From: Paraburkholderia aromaticivorans
GTDB taxonomy: Bacteria > Pseudomonadota > Gammaproteobacteria > Burkholderiales > Burkholderiaceae
Direction: 5' to 3'
Assembly: GCF_002278075.1 (NCBI RefSeq)
Contig: NZ_CP022990.1
Span: forward strand, 2,852,001 to 2,916,000
Length of the DNA stretch: 64,000 bases
Below, one piece after another: positions 9,319 to 17,725 of this stretch. The number at the start of each line of letters is the position of its first letter. The stretch's first letter is position 1. Below the pieces are notes generated by a model. It searched no databases. It saw only the letters and a program-made list of their open reading frames with translations, and was not told the DNA's origin. Both the position numbers and the translations under genes were made by a program.

Positions 9319-10110
9319 ATGAGGTACAGATGGGCACTGATTTGTTTTTCAGGAACCTTGGGTATTGCCCACGCCCAGGATGTCGGGGTCGTATGGACCG
9401 ATCCGCAAATGGCCGCATTGGTGAGCACGTACGACAAAGTGTTCTCGGCGCAGTGGGAGGACGGTATCAACGCAGGCATTGGGGTTCAGGCAAATCCCGG
9501 TGATATCGCCGTGGTCGATGATCCAGCGGTAGCCGGACGCAAGGCCTTACGTGTTCATATGATCCGGTCCGAAGACTTTTCCAGGGTCGCGAACGGTGTT
9601 CCCCGAGCGGAGTTGATCTTCCCGAAAGCAGTGAGTTTTTCGCAAGGACCAGACTATCTGATCAACTGGAGCACGTTTATACCGGTCGGGTTTAATTTCG
9701 ACGCCAGGCAAGCGGTCATTCTCACCCAGGTGCACCAGGGCGAATGGACCGGCGGCCCAACAATCGCGCTGAGTTTGCAAGGTAAGCAGTACGCCATATC
9801 CGAGCGTGGAGGGGCGAATACCACGACCGTTTCCGCGGGCAAGTGGCTGTGCTGCGCCGACGCTGACGAGGGAAAATGGGTGAACTGGTCGCTGCGATAT
9901 GTCGCTGACGATTCCGGCCACCACGCTTCGACCCAACTATGGAAGGACGGGCGATCGGTGTTCGCATCACAAGGGGTGCCGAACGCCTACATAGGCGTTC
10001 AGGATGCCTATCTGAAGTTGGGACTGTACAAGTCTGGGTGGAAAAGTTCAGCCTCGGATGTCAGCGAGATTACGTTGTTTTTCGGACCGGTCTCGGTGTC
10101 GAAGAAATAA
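9319..10110 (+). CDS. Secreted polysaccharide lyase (heparin-lyase-like fold)
   Basis: The 263-residue protein has a clear signal peptide (MRYRWALICFSGTLGIAHA, cleavage after AHA). Its core resembles the PF14099-type polysaccharide lyases: VPRAELIF, the strand pair ending AVILTQVHQGEW, GKWVNWSLRY and AYLKLGLYKSGW. Inside a polymer operon such enzymes trim or release the product in the periplasm or outside, so the polymer probably carries uronic acid, which agrees with WecC upstream. The start was placed at the ATG just before the signal peptide; a GTG nine bases earlier overlaps the previous stop and is possible. Confidence 0.75.
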   Translation: MRYRWALICFSGTLGIAHAQDVGVVWTDPQMAALVSTYDKVFSAQWEDGINAGIGVQANPGDIAVVDDPAVAGRKALRVHMIRSEDFSRVANGVPRAELIFPKAVSFSQGPDYLINWSTFIPVGFNFDARQAVILTQVHQGEWTGGPTIALSLQGKQYAISERGGANTTTVSAGKWLCCADADEGKWVNWSLRYVADDSGHHASTQLWKDGRSVFASQGVPNAYIGVQDAYLKLGLYKSGWKSSASDVSEITLFFGPVSVSKK

Positions 10111-10173
10111 AGGCAAATCCGTGGCAAACGATTCACGTGTGGATGTGACAGAACAGGCAGGGAGAGTGGTGTT

Positions 10174-10908
10174 ATGAAGCGTATTGAGGTATTCGGATGT
10201 CCGATGGATGCAGCAACAATGGACGAAACGGTTGCCCGGATATTAACTCGCATTGTTGCAGGGCAATTCACCCAGCACGTCGCGGTCAATGTGGCGAAGC
10301 TCATACATATGCAGACCGACACAGAGCTGGCAAAGTCGGTTCAAGATTGCGACCTGATCAGTATCGACGGAATGGGTGTGATTTGGGCTGCGCGAATGCT
10401 TGGTCATAAGGTGCCGGAACGCGTTGCGGGCGTCGATCTATTTGACCGGTTGCTAGCGGAGGCAGGCAGGGCAGGGTTGCCGGTGTACCTGCTTGGCGCG
10501 ACTGACGAGGTGGTCGCACGCGTGGCCACGATATGCGCCGATCGCTATCCCGATCTCCAGATTGCCGGATATCACCATGGCTATTTCGGCGCTGATCAGC
10601 AATCGGTTGTCGATCGCATCCGCGAGTCTGGCGCGCGGCTGCTGTTCGTGGCAATCACCTCGCCCACCAAGGAAAATTTCATCAACCGCTGGCAGGCGGC
10701 GCTTGGTGTCGATTTCGTCATGGGGGTGGGCGGAACGTTCGACGTCGTGGCCGGTAAAGTCAGCCGGGCGCCACGCTGGATGCAAAGGGCCGGTCTGGAA
10801 TGGTTCTTTCGAGTGCTGCAGGAGCCGCGCCGTATGTGGCGCCGGTATCTGGTGACGAACAGCAGGTTCGCACTTATGTTAGGTAAGGCGCTGATCGTCC
10901 AGCGGTAA
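10174..10908 (+). CDS. WecG/TagA/CpsF family glycosyltransferase
   Basis: The 244-residue protein has the family's conserved blocks: HVAVNVAKLIHMQTD near residue 40, CDLISIDGMGVIWAARMLG near residue 65, ERVAGVDLFDRLL, VYLLGATDEVV and the C-terminal FVMGVGGTFDVVAGKVSRAPRWMQRAGLEW. Relatives transfer ManNAc or ManNAcA to lipid-linked GlcNAc. With WecC in the same operon, transfer of a ManNAcA-type residue is a reasonable inference. It lies 63 bp after the lyase gene and 43 bp before the acyltransferase gene. Confidence 0.9.
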   Translation: MKRIEVFGCPMDAATMDETVARILTRIVAGQFTQHVAVNVAKLIHMQTDTELAKSVQDCDLISIDGMGVIWAARMLGHKVPERVAGVDLFDRLLAEAGRAGLPVYLLGATDEVVARVATICADRYPDLQIAGYHHGYFGADQQSVVDRIRESGARLLFVAITSPTKENFINRWQAALGVDFVMGVGGTFDVVAGKVSRAPRWMQRAGLEWFFRVLQEPRRMWRRYLVTNSRFALMLGKALIVQR

Positions 10909-10951
10909 TCCGGGCAGGCCGGCGGTTGAACGTTAGTCAAGGAAGTCGTCC

Positions 10952-11362
10952 ATGTTGTACATCTATCGCATTGCGAATCTGCTTTATCGTCTGCGCGTAC
11001 CTTTCTTGCCATGGGTATTGAAGGTTTTTAACCGCGTCGTCTTTTCCGTATCCTTGCCGCCCTCGGTAATAGTTGGGCGCAACGTCGTATTCGGCTATCA
11101 GGGGCTCGGTATCGTAGTGCACCGGCACGCGGTGCTAGGCAACGATATCGTCATTGCACCCCACGTGGTGATTGGGGGCCGTGGCCGGCCGGGTGCGCCG
11201 GTAATTGAGGACAATGTTCTAATCGGCGCGGGCGCATGCATACTGGGGCCGGTGACGATTGGGCGGAACGCGAAGATCGGAGCCAATGCCGTGGTTACGT
11301 TCGACGTGCCGCCGCATGTCACGGTGGTGGGTGTCCCCGCTCGAATTGTCCAGCCGGGGTAG
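10952..11362 (+). CDS. Hexapeptide-repeat acyltransferase (serine acetyltransferase-like)
   Basis: The 136-residue protein consists of a short N-terminal amphipathic helix (IYRIANLLYRLRVPFLPWVLKVFNRVV) followed by left-handed beta-helix hexapeptide repeats with GLGIVVHRHAVLG, IVIAPHVVIGG, NVLIGAGACILG and KIGANAVV. It ends with the VPPHVTVVGVPARIV cap common in serine acetyltransferase-like enzymes. The full CysE N-terminal domain is absent, so O-acetylation of the polymer is more likely than cysteine synthesis. It is the last gene of the operon, with AAGGAAG as ribosome-binding site. Confidence 0.83.
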   Translation: MLYIYRIANLLYRLRVPFLPWVLKVFNRVVFSVSLPPSVIVGRNVVFGYQGLGIVVHRHAVLGNDIVIAPHVVIGGRGRPGAPVIEDNVLIGAGACILGPVTIGRNAKIGANAVVTFDVPPHVTVVGVPARIVQPG

Positions 11363-11378
11363 AGCGGTCGAACGACTT

Positions 11379-11400
11379 GCGCGGGTGTCCTTACCCGCGC
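11379..11400. terminator. Hairpin at the end of the exopolysaccharide operon
   Basis: GCGCGGGT and ACCCGCGC form an 8-bp stem around a 6-base loop 16 bp after the last operon gene, and the stem runs into the stop codon of the converging LysE gene. There is no U-tract on either strand, so it may only slow transcription or stabilise transcript ends. Confidence 0.4.
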
Positions 11401-12011
11401 CTCACCATCAAAAACCCCACCCCAATCGCCGCCAGAAACCCCCCACAACACCGATTGAACCACCGCCGCACCGTCGCACGCACGAGCCACTTCCCAAGAT
11501 ACATCCCAGCCCACGAATACAACGCGATCGCAAACCACTCCAGCACCAGAAAACTCGCCCCGAGCAGCGCGAACTGCGGCAACATCGGCTTGGAGATATC
11601 GACAAACTGCGGCAAGAACGCGGTAAACACCAGAATAGCCTTCGGATTACCCGCAGCCACGAGAAACTCCCGCCGCGCGACACGCGCAAGCGAGGCATCG
11701 TCCTGCCGCGTCGTGTCGATGGTCGGCGCGTCGCTGCGCCACAACTGGATAGCGAGCCAGATCAGATAAGCCGCGCCAGCCAGCTTGATCGCGAGAAAGA
11801 ACCACTCCGATGCGTGCAACACAACCGCGAGTCCGGTTGCGGCGAGCACGAGCATCGCGGCGAACGCGACCAGGCGCCCCGTGCCGCCGATGAACGCGGC
11901 CATGAAACCGTGACGCGCCGCCACATTGATCGACAGCAGATTATTGGGTCCGGGCGCCAGATTGATCGCGAAACAGGCGGGCAGAAAAAATAGCCAGGCG
12001 GTGAGGGACAT
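11391..12011 (-). CDS. LysE/RhtB-family amino-acid exporter
   Basis: This 206-residue membrane protein has six predicted helices and opens with LFFLPACFAINLAPGPNNLLSINVAARHG, the NxxPGPxxx signature of the LysE family. NPKAILVFTAFLPQFV occurs in the middle, as in RhtB-type exporters of amino acids or homoserine lactones. The start is the ATG giving MSLTAW, since the family begins right at this point; longer frames upstream are GC shadow. It converges on the polysaccharide operon and is unrelated to it by function. The exported substrate cannot be told. Confidence 0.9.
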   Translation of the reverse strand: MSLTAWLFFLPACFAINLAPGPNNLLSINVAARHGFMAAFIGGTGRLVAFAAMLVLAATGLAVVLHASEWFFLAIKLAGAAYLIWLAIQLWRSDAPTIDTTRQDDASLARVARREFLVAAGNPKAILVFTAFLPQFVDISKPMLPQFALLGASFLVLEWFAIALYSWAGMYLGKWLVRATVRRWFNRCCGGFLAAIGVGFLMVRRG

Positions 12012-12137
12012 GACGGCTCGCACGGTGAATGGACGTTGGGGGCCCATCGCACGGCAGAACGACGGACCGTGCGATACTCCCCGGCCCATTGTAGCGAAAC
12101 CCGTCAGAACTCACCCGGGCGTCCTCCGGGGTCGCCG

Positions 12138-12701
12138 TCAATTCACCGCTTTGACAAACCCCGGATCGCCGATCAGCGCGTCGACGCTCAGCTTGACCGT
12201 GTCCTCGATGGCGATGGTGTTACTGGTGAATTTCGGCGATTTTTGCTTGACCGTCTTGGTGGTTGAAAACACAACCTTCTCGGTCGTGGCGTCGGTCACC
12301 ACATAGCGCATTTTGAGCGTCCAGAACGCTGGCGAGCGCGTGTCGTCCACCGTGAATTTTTCGATGCTGCCGCTAAGGACCCGCTTGCCTGCGTCGAGAT
12401 GAAAGCCCGCGATCTTCAGGCTATTCACAATGCCGTTGCGCACCGTTTCATTGATGTCGTCTTTGAGCACGATGCCCGTCATCGCCGTGTTTTCTATGCG
12501 GTTCGGCGAGACCTCTCCGTTGCGGGCCGGCATGTAGGGAAAGTCGCGGGCAGGGGCGACGCTGAGCCAGCCGGTGGGATGCGCCGCCGCGCGCGGCGTG
12601 CTGTTCAGGCCAAACCACGACCAGGAGCAGGCGGACAGCATTAGCGGCAGCGCGATCGAGCCGCATCCCTTGAGCACGGTGGTCGTCAACGGCGAATGCA
12701 T
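12138..12701 (-). CDS. Putative lipoprotein, possibly YajG-like
   Basis: The 187-residue protein has a lipoprotein signal peptide whose lipobox LMLSAC lies at residues 20-25. The mature part contains ETVRNGIVNSLKIAGFHLDAG and VLSGSIEKFTVDDTRSPAFWTLKMRYVV. This mix of a helix and a beta strand pair resembles the YajG family of outer-membrane-associated lipoproteins of unknown function, but the match is from memory and weak. It stands alone between genes on both sides. The start at 12701 was chosen because it gives a proper signal peptide; the frame extends upstream without signals. Confidence 0.7.
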   Translation of the reverse strand: MHSPLTTTVLKGCGSIALPLMLSACSWSWFGLNSTPRAAAHPTGWLSVAPARDFPYMPARNGEVSPNRIENTAMTGIVLKDDINETVRNGIVNSLKIAGFHLDAGKRVLSGSIEKFTVDDTRSPAFWTLKMRYVVTDATTEKVVFSTTKTVKQKSPKFTSNTIAIEDTVKLSVDALIGDPGFVKAVN

Positions 12702-13155
12702 GGGACTGAGCGATGGCGGCAAAGACGCGCTCCGATGCGGCGACTCAGGCGCTGTGCTGGAAAAAGCGGCGGTCGAGGTCAGAGGAGTTACCCTTTTAAA
12801 TGGAGTCATTCCGGAGAATAAACGACATGGTAACAGCGACCCGGTCCCATGCATCTCTTAAAGAGGTCACGGCCCGGATTGACGCAGGGCTTCAACGGGC
12901 CTGCTCATCATAACCAGCAAGCCTTGCAATAGACATCGCGTCAATGAGCGGCGGTTGCCAGGCATGCGTGCGCGCCTCGGGGAAAATCGATGCGACACGT
13001 GTTATCTCACGACAATAACAGCCATGCATGACATCCAGTAACGCGTGGCTCGACAGTGGGCCGTCCTGCACTGCGCATGCCTTCAAGCGTATTAAGGATC
13101 GCAAACAAATAGGCAGGCGCACGGCAGCGGCGACTCCTATCGAGTCGCCGAGTCT
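12702..13155. other. Gene-free stretch with a hairpin
   Basis: I see no supportable gene in these 454 bases. A frame at 12892-13122 on the minus strand could encode 76 residues, but it lacks a ribosome-binding site and family features. A perfect 8-bp inverted repeat (GGCGACTC / GAGTCGCC, 13129-13149) with a 5-base loop sits just past the stop of the minus-strand YigZ gene and may act as its transcript end, though it lacks a U-tract. Confidence 0.45.
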
Positions 13156-13797
13156 CTAGTCGAACCCTGCTTTACCCTGCGTCATATCCACCAACGCTCG
13201 CCTCGCGTCATCGACCGCGTTGATGGGCAAACGGATCGTCATCTTCACCAGCATCGCGTAGGCGCTGTCCACCAGCGCGTGGCCTTCGGCGTCGATCCAT
13301 CGGCGCACTTTGGCTTCGTCGGCGTAGCTGACTTCGACGGTCAGCGAAACCTGAGCGATCCGTTCGACGCGCGGCGCATCCAGCAAAGCCGACGCAATCG
13401 CATCGGTATACGCGCGCACGAGCCCGCCGGCGCCGAGCTTCACGCCGCCGTAGTAGCGCACGACCGCGGCCAGCACGCCGTCCAGATCGTGATGCCGCAG
13501 CACTTCGAGAATTGGCCGGCCGGCGGTGCCGGAGGGCTCGCCGTCGTCGGACATGCCGGACTGGCCGCCGGCCAGCAGCGCCCAGCAGACATGCGTCGCG
13601 GCGGGATGCTCGTCGCGCAGACGCCGCAACTCGGCCATCGCGGCATCGCGGTCGGCGACCGGAATCGCATACGCGATGAACCGGCTCTTGCGAATCTCGA
13701 GTTCCGCGCTCAACGCCGCGGGCAGGGTATAAGTGGGCAAGGCAAAGACTTCGGTGAATGAAAGAATTCGGGCCGCAAGTGGCGCCGCGCCCGCCAT
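13156..13797 (-). CDS. YigZ/IMPACT family protein
   Basis: The 213-residue protein has the YigZ signature: EIRKSRFIAYAIPVADRDAA near residue 34, THVCWALLAG, MSDDGEPSGTAGRPILEVL and VVRYYGGVKLGAGGLVRAYTDA. The family is universal and related to eukaryotic IMPACT; a role in translation or the stress response is suspected but not settled. The ATG at 13797 gives about 20 residues before the first conserved block. A TTG at 13740 would give M-P-T-Y-T-L, closer to the usual family start, so the N terminus is uncertain. Confidence 0.9.
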   Translation of the reverse strand: MAGAAPLAARILSFTEVFALPTYTLPAALSAELEIRKSRFIAYAIPVADRDAAMAELRRLRDEHPAATHVCWALLAGGQSGMSDDGEPSGTAGRPILEVLRHHDLDGVLAAVVRYYGGVKLGAGGLVRAYTDAIASALLDAPRVERIAQVSLTVEVSYADEAKVRRWIDAEGHALVDSAYAMLVKMTIRLPINAVDDARRALVDMTQGKAGFD

Positions 13798-14002
13798 GGT
13801 AACGGATCAGCCGCCGCGGACGGCCTCGGCTTGCCAGGCGTGCACGACTTGAGCACCGTCATTCCGGCCGCGGTGGTCAGGGTGTGTCGCGATCTGGCGC
13901 CTCCATGCCGCGCGTTAATCGAATTGCACGCGTTCGTCTACAATCTTCCGCTGAACGCACGCGCTCGTCCGCGACAATTCGCGCGTCATCAAGGAGACAC
14001 GC

Positions 14003-14629
14003 ATGCTTGACCTATCGACGCTAGGGACTTTCGTGGCCGTTGTACTCGGGCTTTTTCTGATTCCGGGGCCGGCCGTGCTGCTGGTCTTGACGCGCACCGT
14101 GCATGGCGGCCGCAAGGCCGGCATTCTCACCGGCCTCGGTGTCGCGGTAGGCGATTTCATTCATACGCTGGGCGCATCGGTCGGTCTCTCGGCGCTGCTG
14201 ATGACCTCCGCGCTGGCCTTCAACGCGGTGAAGTTCGTCGGCGCGGCCTACCTCGTCTATCTGGGCATTCGCGCATTGCGCGAAAAGCAGGCGAGCGCGC
14301 ATATGCCGGCCGTGGCGCCGGTATCGGCCTCGAAAGCCTTCTTCCAGGCCATTCCCGCGGAAGTGCTGAATCCGAAAACGGCGCTGTTCTTTCTGGCGTT
14401 TCTGCCGCAGTTCGTTCATCCCGAACATGGCTCCACGTTTCTGCAATTCACCACGCTCGGACTCATCTTTGTCGGCATGAGCACGCTTTATACGACGCTG
14501 ATCGTGTTGACCATTCGTCCGCTGGGCAAGCTGGTCAGGCGTCTTACGTGGTTGACGCGCTGGCAGAACAAGATCATCGGCGTGCTGTTTATTTCGCTCG
14601 GCCTGCGGGTGGCGACCCAAACGCGTTGA
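14003..14629 (+). CDS. LysE/RhtB-family exporter
   Basis: The 208-residue protein has six predicted membrane helices and the family opening FLIPGPAVLLVLTRTVHGGRKAG, with the later block NPKTALFFLAFLPQFV. AAGGAG lies seven bases before the ATG. It is a second paralogue about 2 kb from the minus-strand LysE gene at 11391; the two differ in their N-terminal motif and are not a recent duplication. Substrates of this family include amino acids and their derivatives. Confidence 0.92.
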   Translation: MLDLSTLGTFVAVVLGLFLIPGPAVLLVLTRTVHGGRKAGILTGLGVAVGDFIHTLGASVGLSALLMTSALAFNAVKFVGAAYLVYLGIRALREKQASAHMPAVAPVSASKAFFQAIPAEVLNPKTALFFLAFLPQFVHPEHGSTFLQFTTLGLIFVGMSTLYTTLIVLTIRPLGKLVRRLTWLTRWQNKIIGVLFISLGLRVATQTR

Positions 14630-14686
14630 ACGACCCGCGCGCCCATTTCGCGCCGTCCCGGCGGGACTCGCGCAACCGCGTTCCGG

Positions 14687-15055
14687 CTAGATGTTGCGGC
14701 GCCGTTGCCTGAGGCGGCCTTCACGCGCGTATTCCATCTGACCTTCGGTGCGAACCGCGAGCCGTTCCTGTTCGGCGCGGCTCATCTGCCGCGTATCGTC
14801 GATGTCGCCGACACGCAGCACCTCCTGGGCGATCCGGATGCGCAGTGTCATCAACGGTGCGCCCTGTTCGACCAGCGTGCGATCCACTGCGCGCGCTTGC
14901 TGCACGCCGCAGTCGATCAGGTTGCGCAACTCCAGCAGCGTGAGCCGCTGCCGCTGGATTTCGAGGATGAGCCGCTGGATGGCCTGCTCGTCACGCGTGC
15001 GCCACCAGGCACGCAGTTCGGCGAGCGTGGGAGGGTCGAAGGGTGGAAGGCGCAT
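14687..15055 (-). CDS. SOS-controlled orphan protein of 122 residues
   Basis: I do not recognise this protein. It is mostly helical and charged, with RAWWRTRDEQAIQRLILEIQRQR near residues 15-37 and a basic C terminus (REGRLRQRRRNI). There is no signal peptide or membrane segment. A perfect LexA consensus site ends 18 bp before its ATG, so DNA damage should induce it. The basic tail would suit nucleic-acid binding, but that is speculation. It is transcribed away from the dsbA-like gene and stands as a single gene. Confidence 0.65.
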   Translation of the reverse strand: MRLPPFDPPTLAELRAWWRTRDEQAIQRLILEIQRQRLTLLELRNLIDCGVQQARAVDRTLVEQGAPLMTLRIRIAQEVLRVGDIDDTRQMSRAEQERLAVRTEGQMEYAREGRLRQRRRNI

Positions 15056-15070
15056 TGCTCAGACGAAAAA

Positions 15071-15090
15071 TACTGTATATATATACAGTA
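15071..15090 (-). promoter_or_regulatory. Perfect LexA-binding site (SOS box)
   Basis: Positions 15073-15088 read CTGTATATATATACAG, with TA before and TA after it, so the 20-bp palindrome equals the E. coli LexA consensus. It lies 16-35 bp upstream of the minus-strand gene starting at 15055. On that strand TATACT, overlapping the site's left flank, could serve as a -10 element, so bound LexA would block initiation. Betaproteobacterial LexA is known to use the same CTGT-N8-ACAG pattern. Confidence 0.88.
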
Positions 15091-15163
15091 TATCCCGTCT
15101 TTTTACGAAATCGCGTAGAGCGTTCGCAGATTCACCGCCTTCGCGGGAGGCGGCGCGAATGGC

Positions 15164-15247
15164 TCAGCACAACGCGAGCATGATGGACGTGGAAACCACG
15201 ATGATGAAAAGACACGTGGCGGTGAGAATGTCGTAGGGATAGCGCAT
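15164..15247 (-). CDS. Possible small membrane protein (27 residues)
   Basis: A short frame encodes a 27-residue peptide, MRYPYDILTATC then a hydrophobic run (LFIIVVSTSIMLALC) that would span a membrane once. It lies in the gap between the SOS-controlled gene and the dsbA-like gene. No good ribosome-binding site is visible, and a peptide this short could occur by chance. The sharp change from the polar start to a continuous hydrophobic stretch is the only evidence. The rest of the 323-base gap, apart from the LexA site, shows nothing I can name. Confidence 0.28.
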   Translation of the reverse strand: MRYPYDILTATCLFIIVVSTSIMLALC

Positions 15248-15378
15248 GGTGAGTGACCGTCTGACGTGGCGGGTTGTGAAGCCATCATAGGGATAAGCGC
15301 ACCGCGCGACTGTTAAGCTTTGCAAGACGCAAGGCATCAGCGGGCGTCATGCGCCTGCGTACGATTCGAGAGGCAAAC

Positions 15379-16017
15379 ATGAGCGACGCCGCGGCTTGCG
15401 CGAGCACGCGCGCACCGGAAATCGAGTTCTGGTTCGACTTCGGCAGCAACTACAGTTACCTGAGCGTGATGCGCATCGAGGCGCTGGCGGCGGCACGGGG
15501 CGTGCGCATCGGCTGGCGTCCGTTCCTGCTGGGACCGGTTTTTCGCGACCTCGGTTTCGACAACTCGCCATTCGTGTTGCAGAAGCAGAAGGGCGCCTAT
15601 GTGTGGAAGGACATGGAACGGCAATGCCGAAAATATGGCATCCCGCTGAAGCGTCCCACCACCTTTCCACGTGCGGCGCTTCTCGCCATGCGCGTGGCGC
15701 TGCTCGGCGCGGATCGCGAGTGGATCGCCGGCTACTGCCGCAAGATCATGCAACTTAACTTCGCGCATGACCGTGACATCGGTTCGTTGGAGGTGGTGAG
15801 CGAGGCGCTCGACGAACTCGGATTGCCGGCCCCGCAGATCATCGGCGAGGCGCAAGGCCACGCGAACAAACTGCGTTTGCGCGAACAGACCGCAGTGGCG
15901 GCCGCAAGGGGTATTTTCGGTGCGCCGACTTTTTTTGTCGGCGATGAAATGTTCTGGGGCAACGACCGGCTGGACGATGCATTGGACTACTGCGAGTCGA
16001 TCGCCACACGCGGCTAG
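15379..16017 (+). CDS. DsbA-family 2-hydroxychromene-2-carboxylate isomerase-like protein
   Basis: The 212-residue protein opens with EIEFWFDFGSNYSYLSVMRIE, the family's thioredoxin-fold strand with a serine instead of a redox-active Cys pair. It ends with GIFGAPTFFVGDEMFWGNDRLDDALDY, the diagnostic C-terminal block of kappa-class GST-like isomerases. Relatives isomerise 2-hydroxychromene-2-carboxylate in naphthalene breakdown using glutathione, but isolated copies act on unknown substrates. No aromatic degradation genes lie nearby. The ATG giving MSDAAAC was preferred because it sits just before the conserved strand. Confidence 0.87.
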   Translation: MSDAAACASTRAPEIEFWFDFGSNYSYLSVMRIEALAAARGVRIGWRPFLLGPVFRDLGFDNSPFVLQKQKGAYVWKDMERQCRKYGIPLKRPTTFPRAALLAMRVALLGADREWIAGYCRKIMQLNFAHDRDIGSLEVVSEALDELGLPAPQIIGEAQGHANKLRLREQTAVAAARGIFGAPTFFVGDEMFWGNDRLDDALDYCESIATRG

Positions 16018-16056
16018 AATCGTGATTGCGCCGCGTGCGCTCGGCGTTCTCGCGTG

Positions 16057-16314
16057 CTATTCGTCACCGTGCTGGCAGAAGCGGCGGCCCGGAACGTGCG
16101 AGACGACAGCTTGAGCGATTTCGAGCGGCGTGCTCTCGGCGGGTACCACGCGGCGGCATGATTCGGGCGTGTGCTTCATGGTCCATTCGACGAGCCGGTA
16201 TGAACGTCCCCACGGATGCTGCAACGGGTCCGAGATCTTGCATGAGTGGATCTGGCCGACCCATTCGTTGTCGGGCATGGCGCGCAGATGCTCGAATACC
16301 GTGTCTTCATTCAT
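16057..16314 (-). CDS. Conserved hypothetical protein, 85 residues
   Basis: The reading frame has a good ribosome-binding site (AAGGAG eight bases before the ATG), which supports translation. The product is soluble and has three Cys residues (HSCKIS, ESCRR, RFCQH) and no signal peptide. I recognise no domain. It converges on the dsbA-like gene, and 256 bp without other features separate it from the diguanylate cyclase gene. Confidence 0.6.
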   Translation of the reverse strand: MNEDTVFEHLRAMPDNEWVGQIHSCKISDPLQHPWGRSYRLVEWTMKHTPESCRRVVPAESTPLEIAQAVVSHVPGRRFCQHGDE

Positions 16315-16570
16315 GGTTTGACTCCTTCTTCGCGGGCCTGCAGCCCGTCTTCTGGCGCGTCGTCGACACCCCGGAGAAAAAGCGCCGCCGATGTTCTGGC
16401 GGCTTCAACAGGGGATGTTGTGTCTCATGGTTACAGCAAAGAATTAAGCGAGACTTAAGAGCGCGTAAAAGCGTAGTCGGCGCGAACCCTCAAGACCTCA
16501 TGAAACTGGCCGTTATTAGAGCGGTTGGGGCCGTGGACCCCGCTTCGCCTTCGGGCCCGCACCTCATAAC

Positions 16571-17686
16571 GTGACGAATCTCGCCCAAACGCCGCTTTCC
16601 GAGCGCCTTCGCTCGCTCGTCGATACCGTGCAGCACAACGAGCGCACGCTGCGGCGCTTCCAGAACGTCGAGTTGCGTTTGATCGGCGCGCAGGACTTCC
16701 CGTCCTTTCTCGACACGTTATTCAGTCAGTTGCCACGTGAATTCTCGCTGACGGGCGTGACGCTCTGGCTCGACGACCGCGCGCCGATGCTGCGCGAACT
16801 GCTCGAACCGGTCGCCTTGCAGGCGCTCGAGCAGCCCAGCCTGCGAACCTCGCGCGAAGGCGGCCTGGCCGCACAAGGTCTGTGCGGAGAGGGCCGACCG
16901 TGGCTCGGCAAGCTGCGCGACGTGGACGACACGGCGCGGCGCGCTTTCTTCGGCGCGGCCGAAGCGCCGGCAAGTGCGATCCTGCTGCCACTCGCCGCGG
17001 GCGCCACCGTCAGCGGCTATCTCTGGCTCGGCAGCGACGACCCTGGGCGTTTCGCGCAAGGCATGGCCACCGACATTCTCGAGCGCTTCGCGAGCATCGT
17101 GACGGCGAGTCTCGACAATGTCGCGCATCGCGAGCGGCTGAAACAGCTGGGCATGACCGATTCGTTGACGGGCCTCGCGAATCGCCGCTATTTCGACGAG
17201 CGGCTGCGGGAGGAAATGATGCGCGCCGTCCGCTATCGCATGCCGGTGGCGTGCCTGTTCATCGATATCGACAGCTTCAAGCGCATCAACGACACCTACG
17301 GCCATCAGACTGGCGACCGCGCATTGGCGGCGGTGGCGGCGTGCGTGCGGCAGCAGGTGCGCCTGGGCGATACCGTGGCGCGCTACGGCGGCGAAGAGTT
17401 CGCCGCGCTGCTGCAAGGCGACCGGGCCGACGCGCTCACCGTCGCCGAGCGTGTGCGGCTCGCGGTCGAAAAGCTGGCCTTGCAGGACGACCATGGCGAA
17501 CGCATCGCGCTGACGGTATCGATCGGCGTGGCGGCGCGGATGGTCGGCGGTACGCCGGCCGAGGCGGCCACGTTGGGCGGCGTGATCATGGAAGAAGCCG
17601 ATCGCGCGATGTATCAGGCCAAACGCAACGGCCGTAATCGCATTGAAGCACTGGTGAACGCGGGCAGCGATCACGCGACGGATTGA
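16571..17686 (+). CDS. Diguanylate cyclase with N-terminal DUF484/GAF-like sensor
   Basis: The 371-residue protein has an N-terminal helix and sensor domain (about residues 10-190) of the DUF484/GAF type. A GGDEF domain from about residue 195 has LTGLANRRYFDERL, the DIDSFKRINDTYGH substrate block and an active-site GGEEF. No RxxD inhibitory site precedes it at the usual five-residue spacing. It should make cyclic di-GMP from two GTP in the cytoplasm, and no membrane segment is present. The start is a GTG directly before MTNLAQ; the upstream 250 bp hold no other gene. Confidence 0.93.
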   Translation: MTNLAQTPLSERLRSLVDTVQHNERTLRRFQNVELRLIGAQDFPSFLDTLFSQLPREFSLTGVTLWLDDRAPMLRELLEPVALQALEQPSLRTSREGGLAAQGLCGEGRPWLGKLRDVDDTARRAFFGAAEAPASAILLPLAAGATVSGYLWLGSDDPGRFAQGMATDILERFASIVTASLDNVAHRERLKQLGMTDSLTGLANRRYFDERLREEMMRAVRYRMPVACLFIDIDSFKRINDTYGHQTGDRALAAVAACVRQQVRLGDTVARYGGEEFAALLQGDRADALTVAERVRLAVEKLALQDDHGERIALTVSIGVAARMVGGTPAEAATLGGVIMEEADRAMYQAKRNGRNRIEALVNAGSDHATD

Positions 17687-17725
17687 CCGGCTGACCGGCG
17701 CTCCCCGCCATTCACCTCACGCCGT

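Noticed and set aside
12892..13122. A 76-residue minus-strand protein in the 454-base gap
   Set aside because: No ribosome-binding site, no domain and no composition bias beyond GC shadow.
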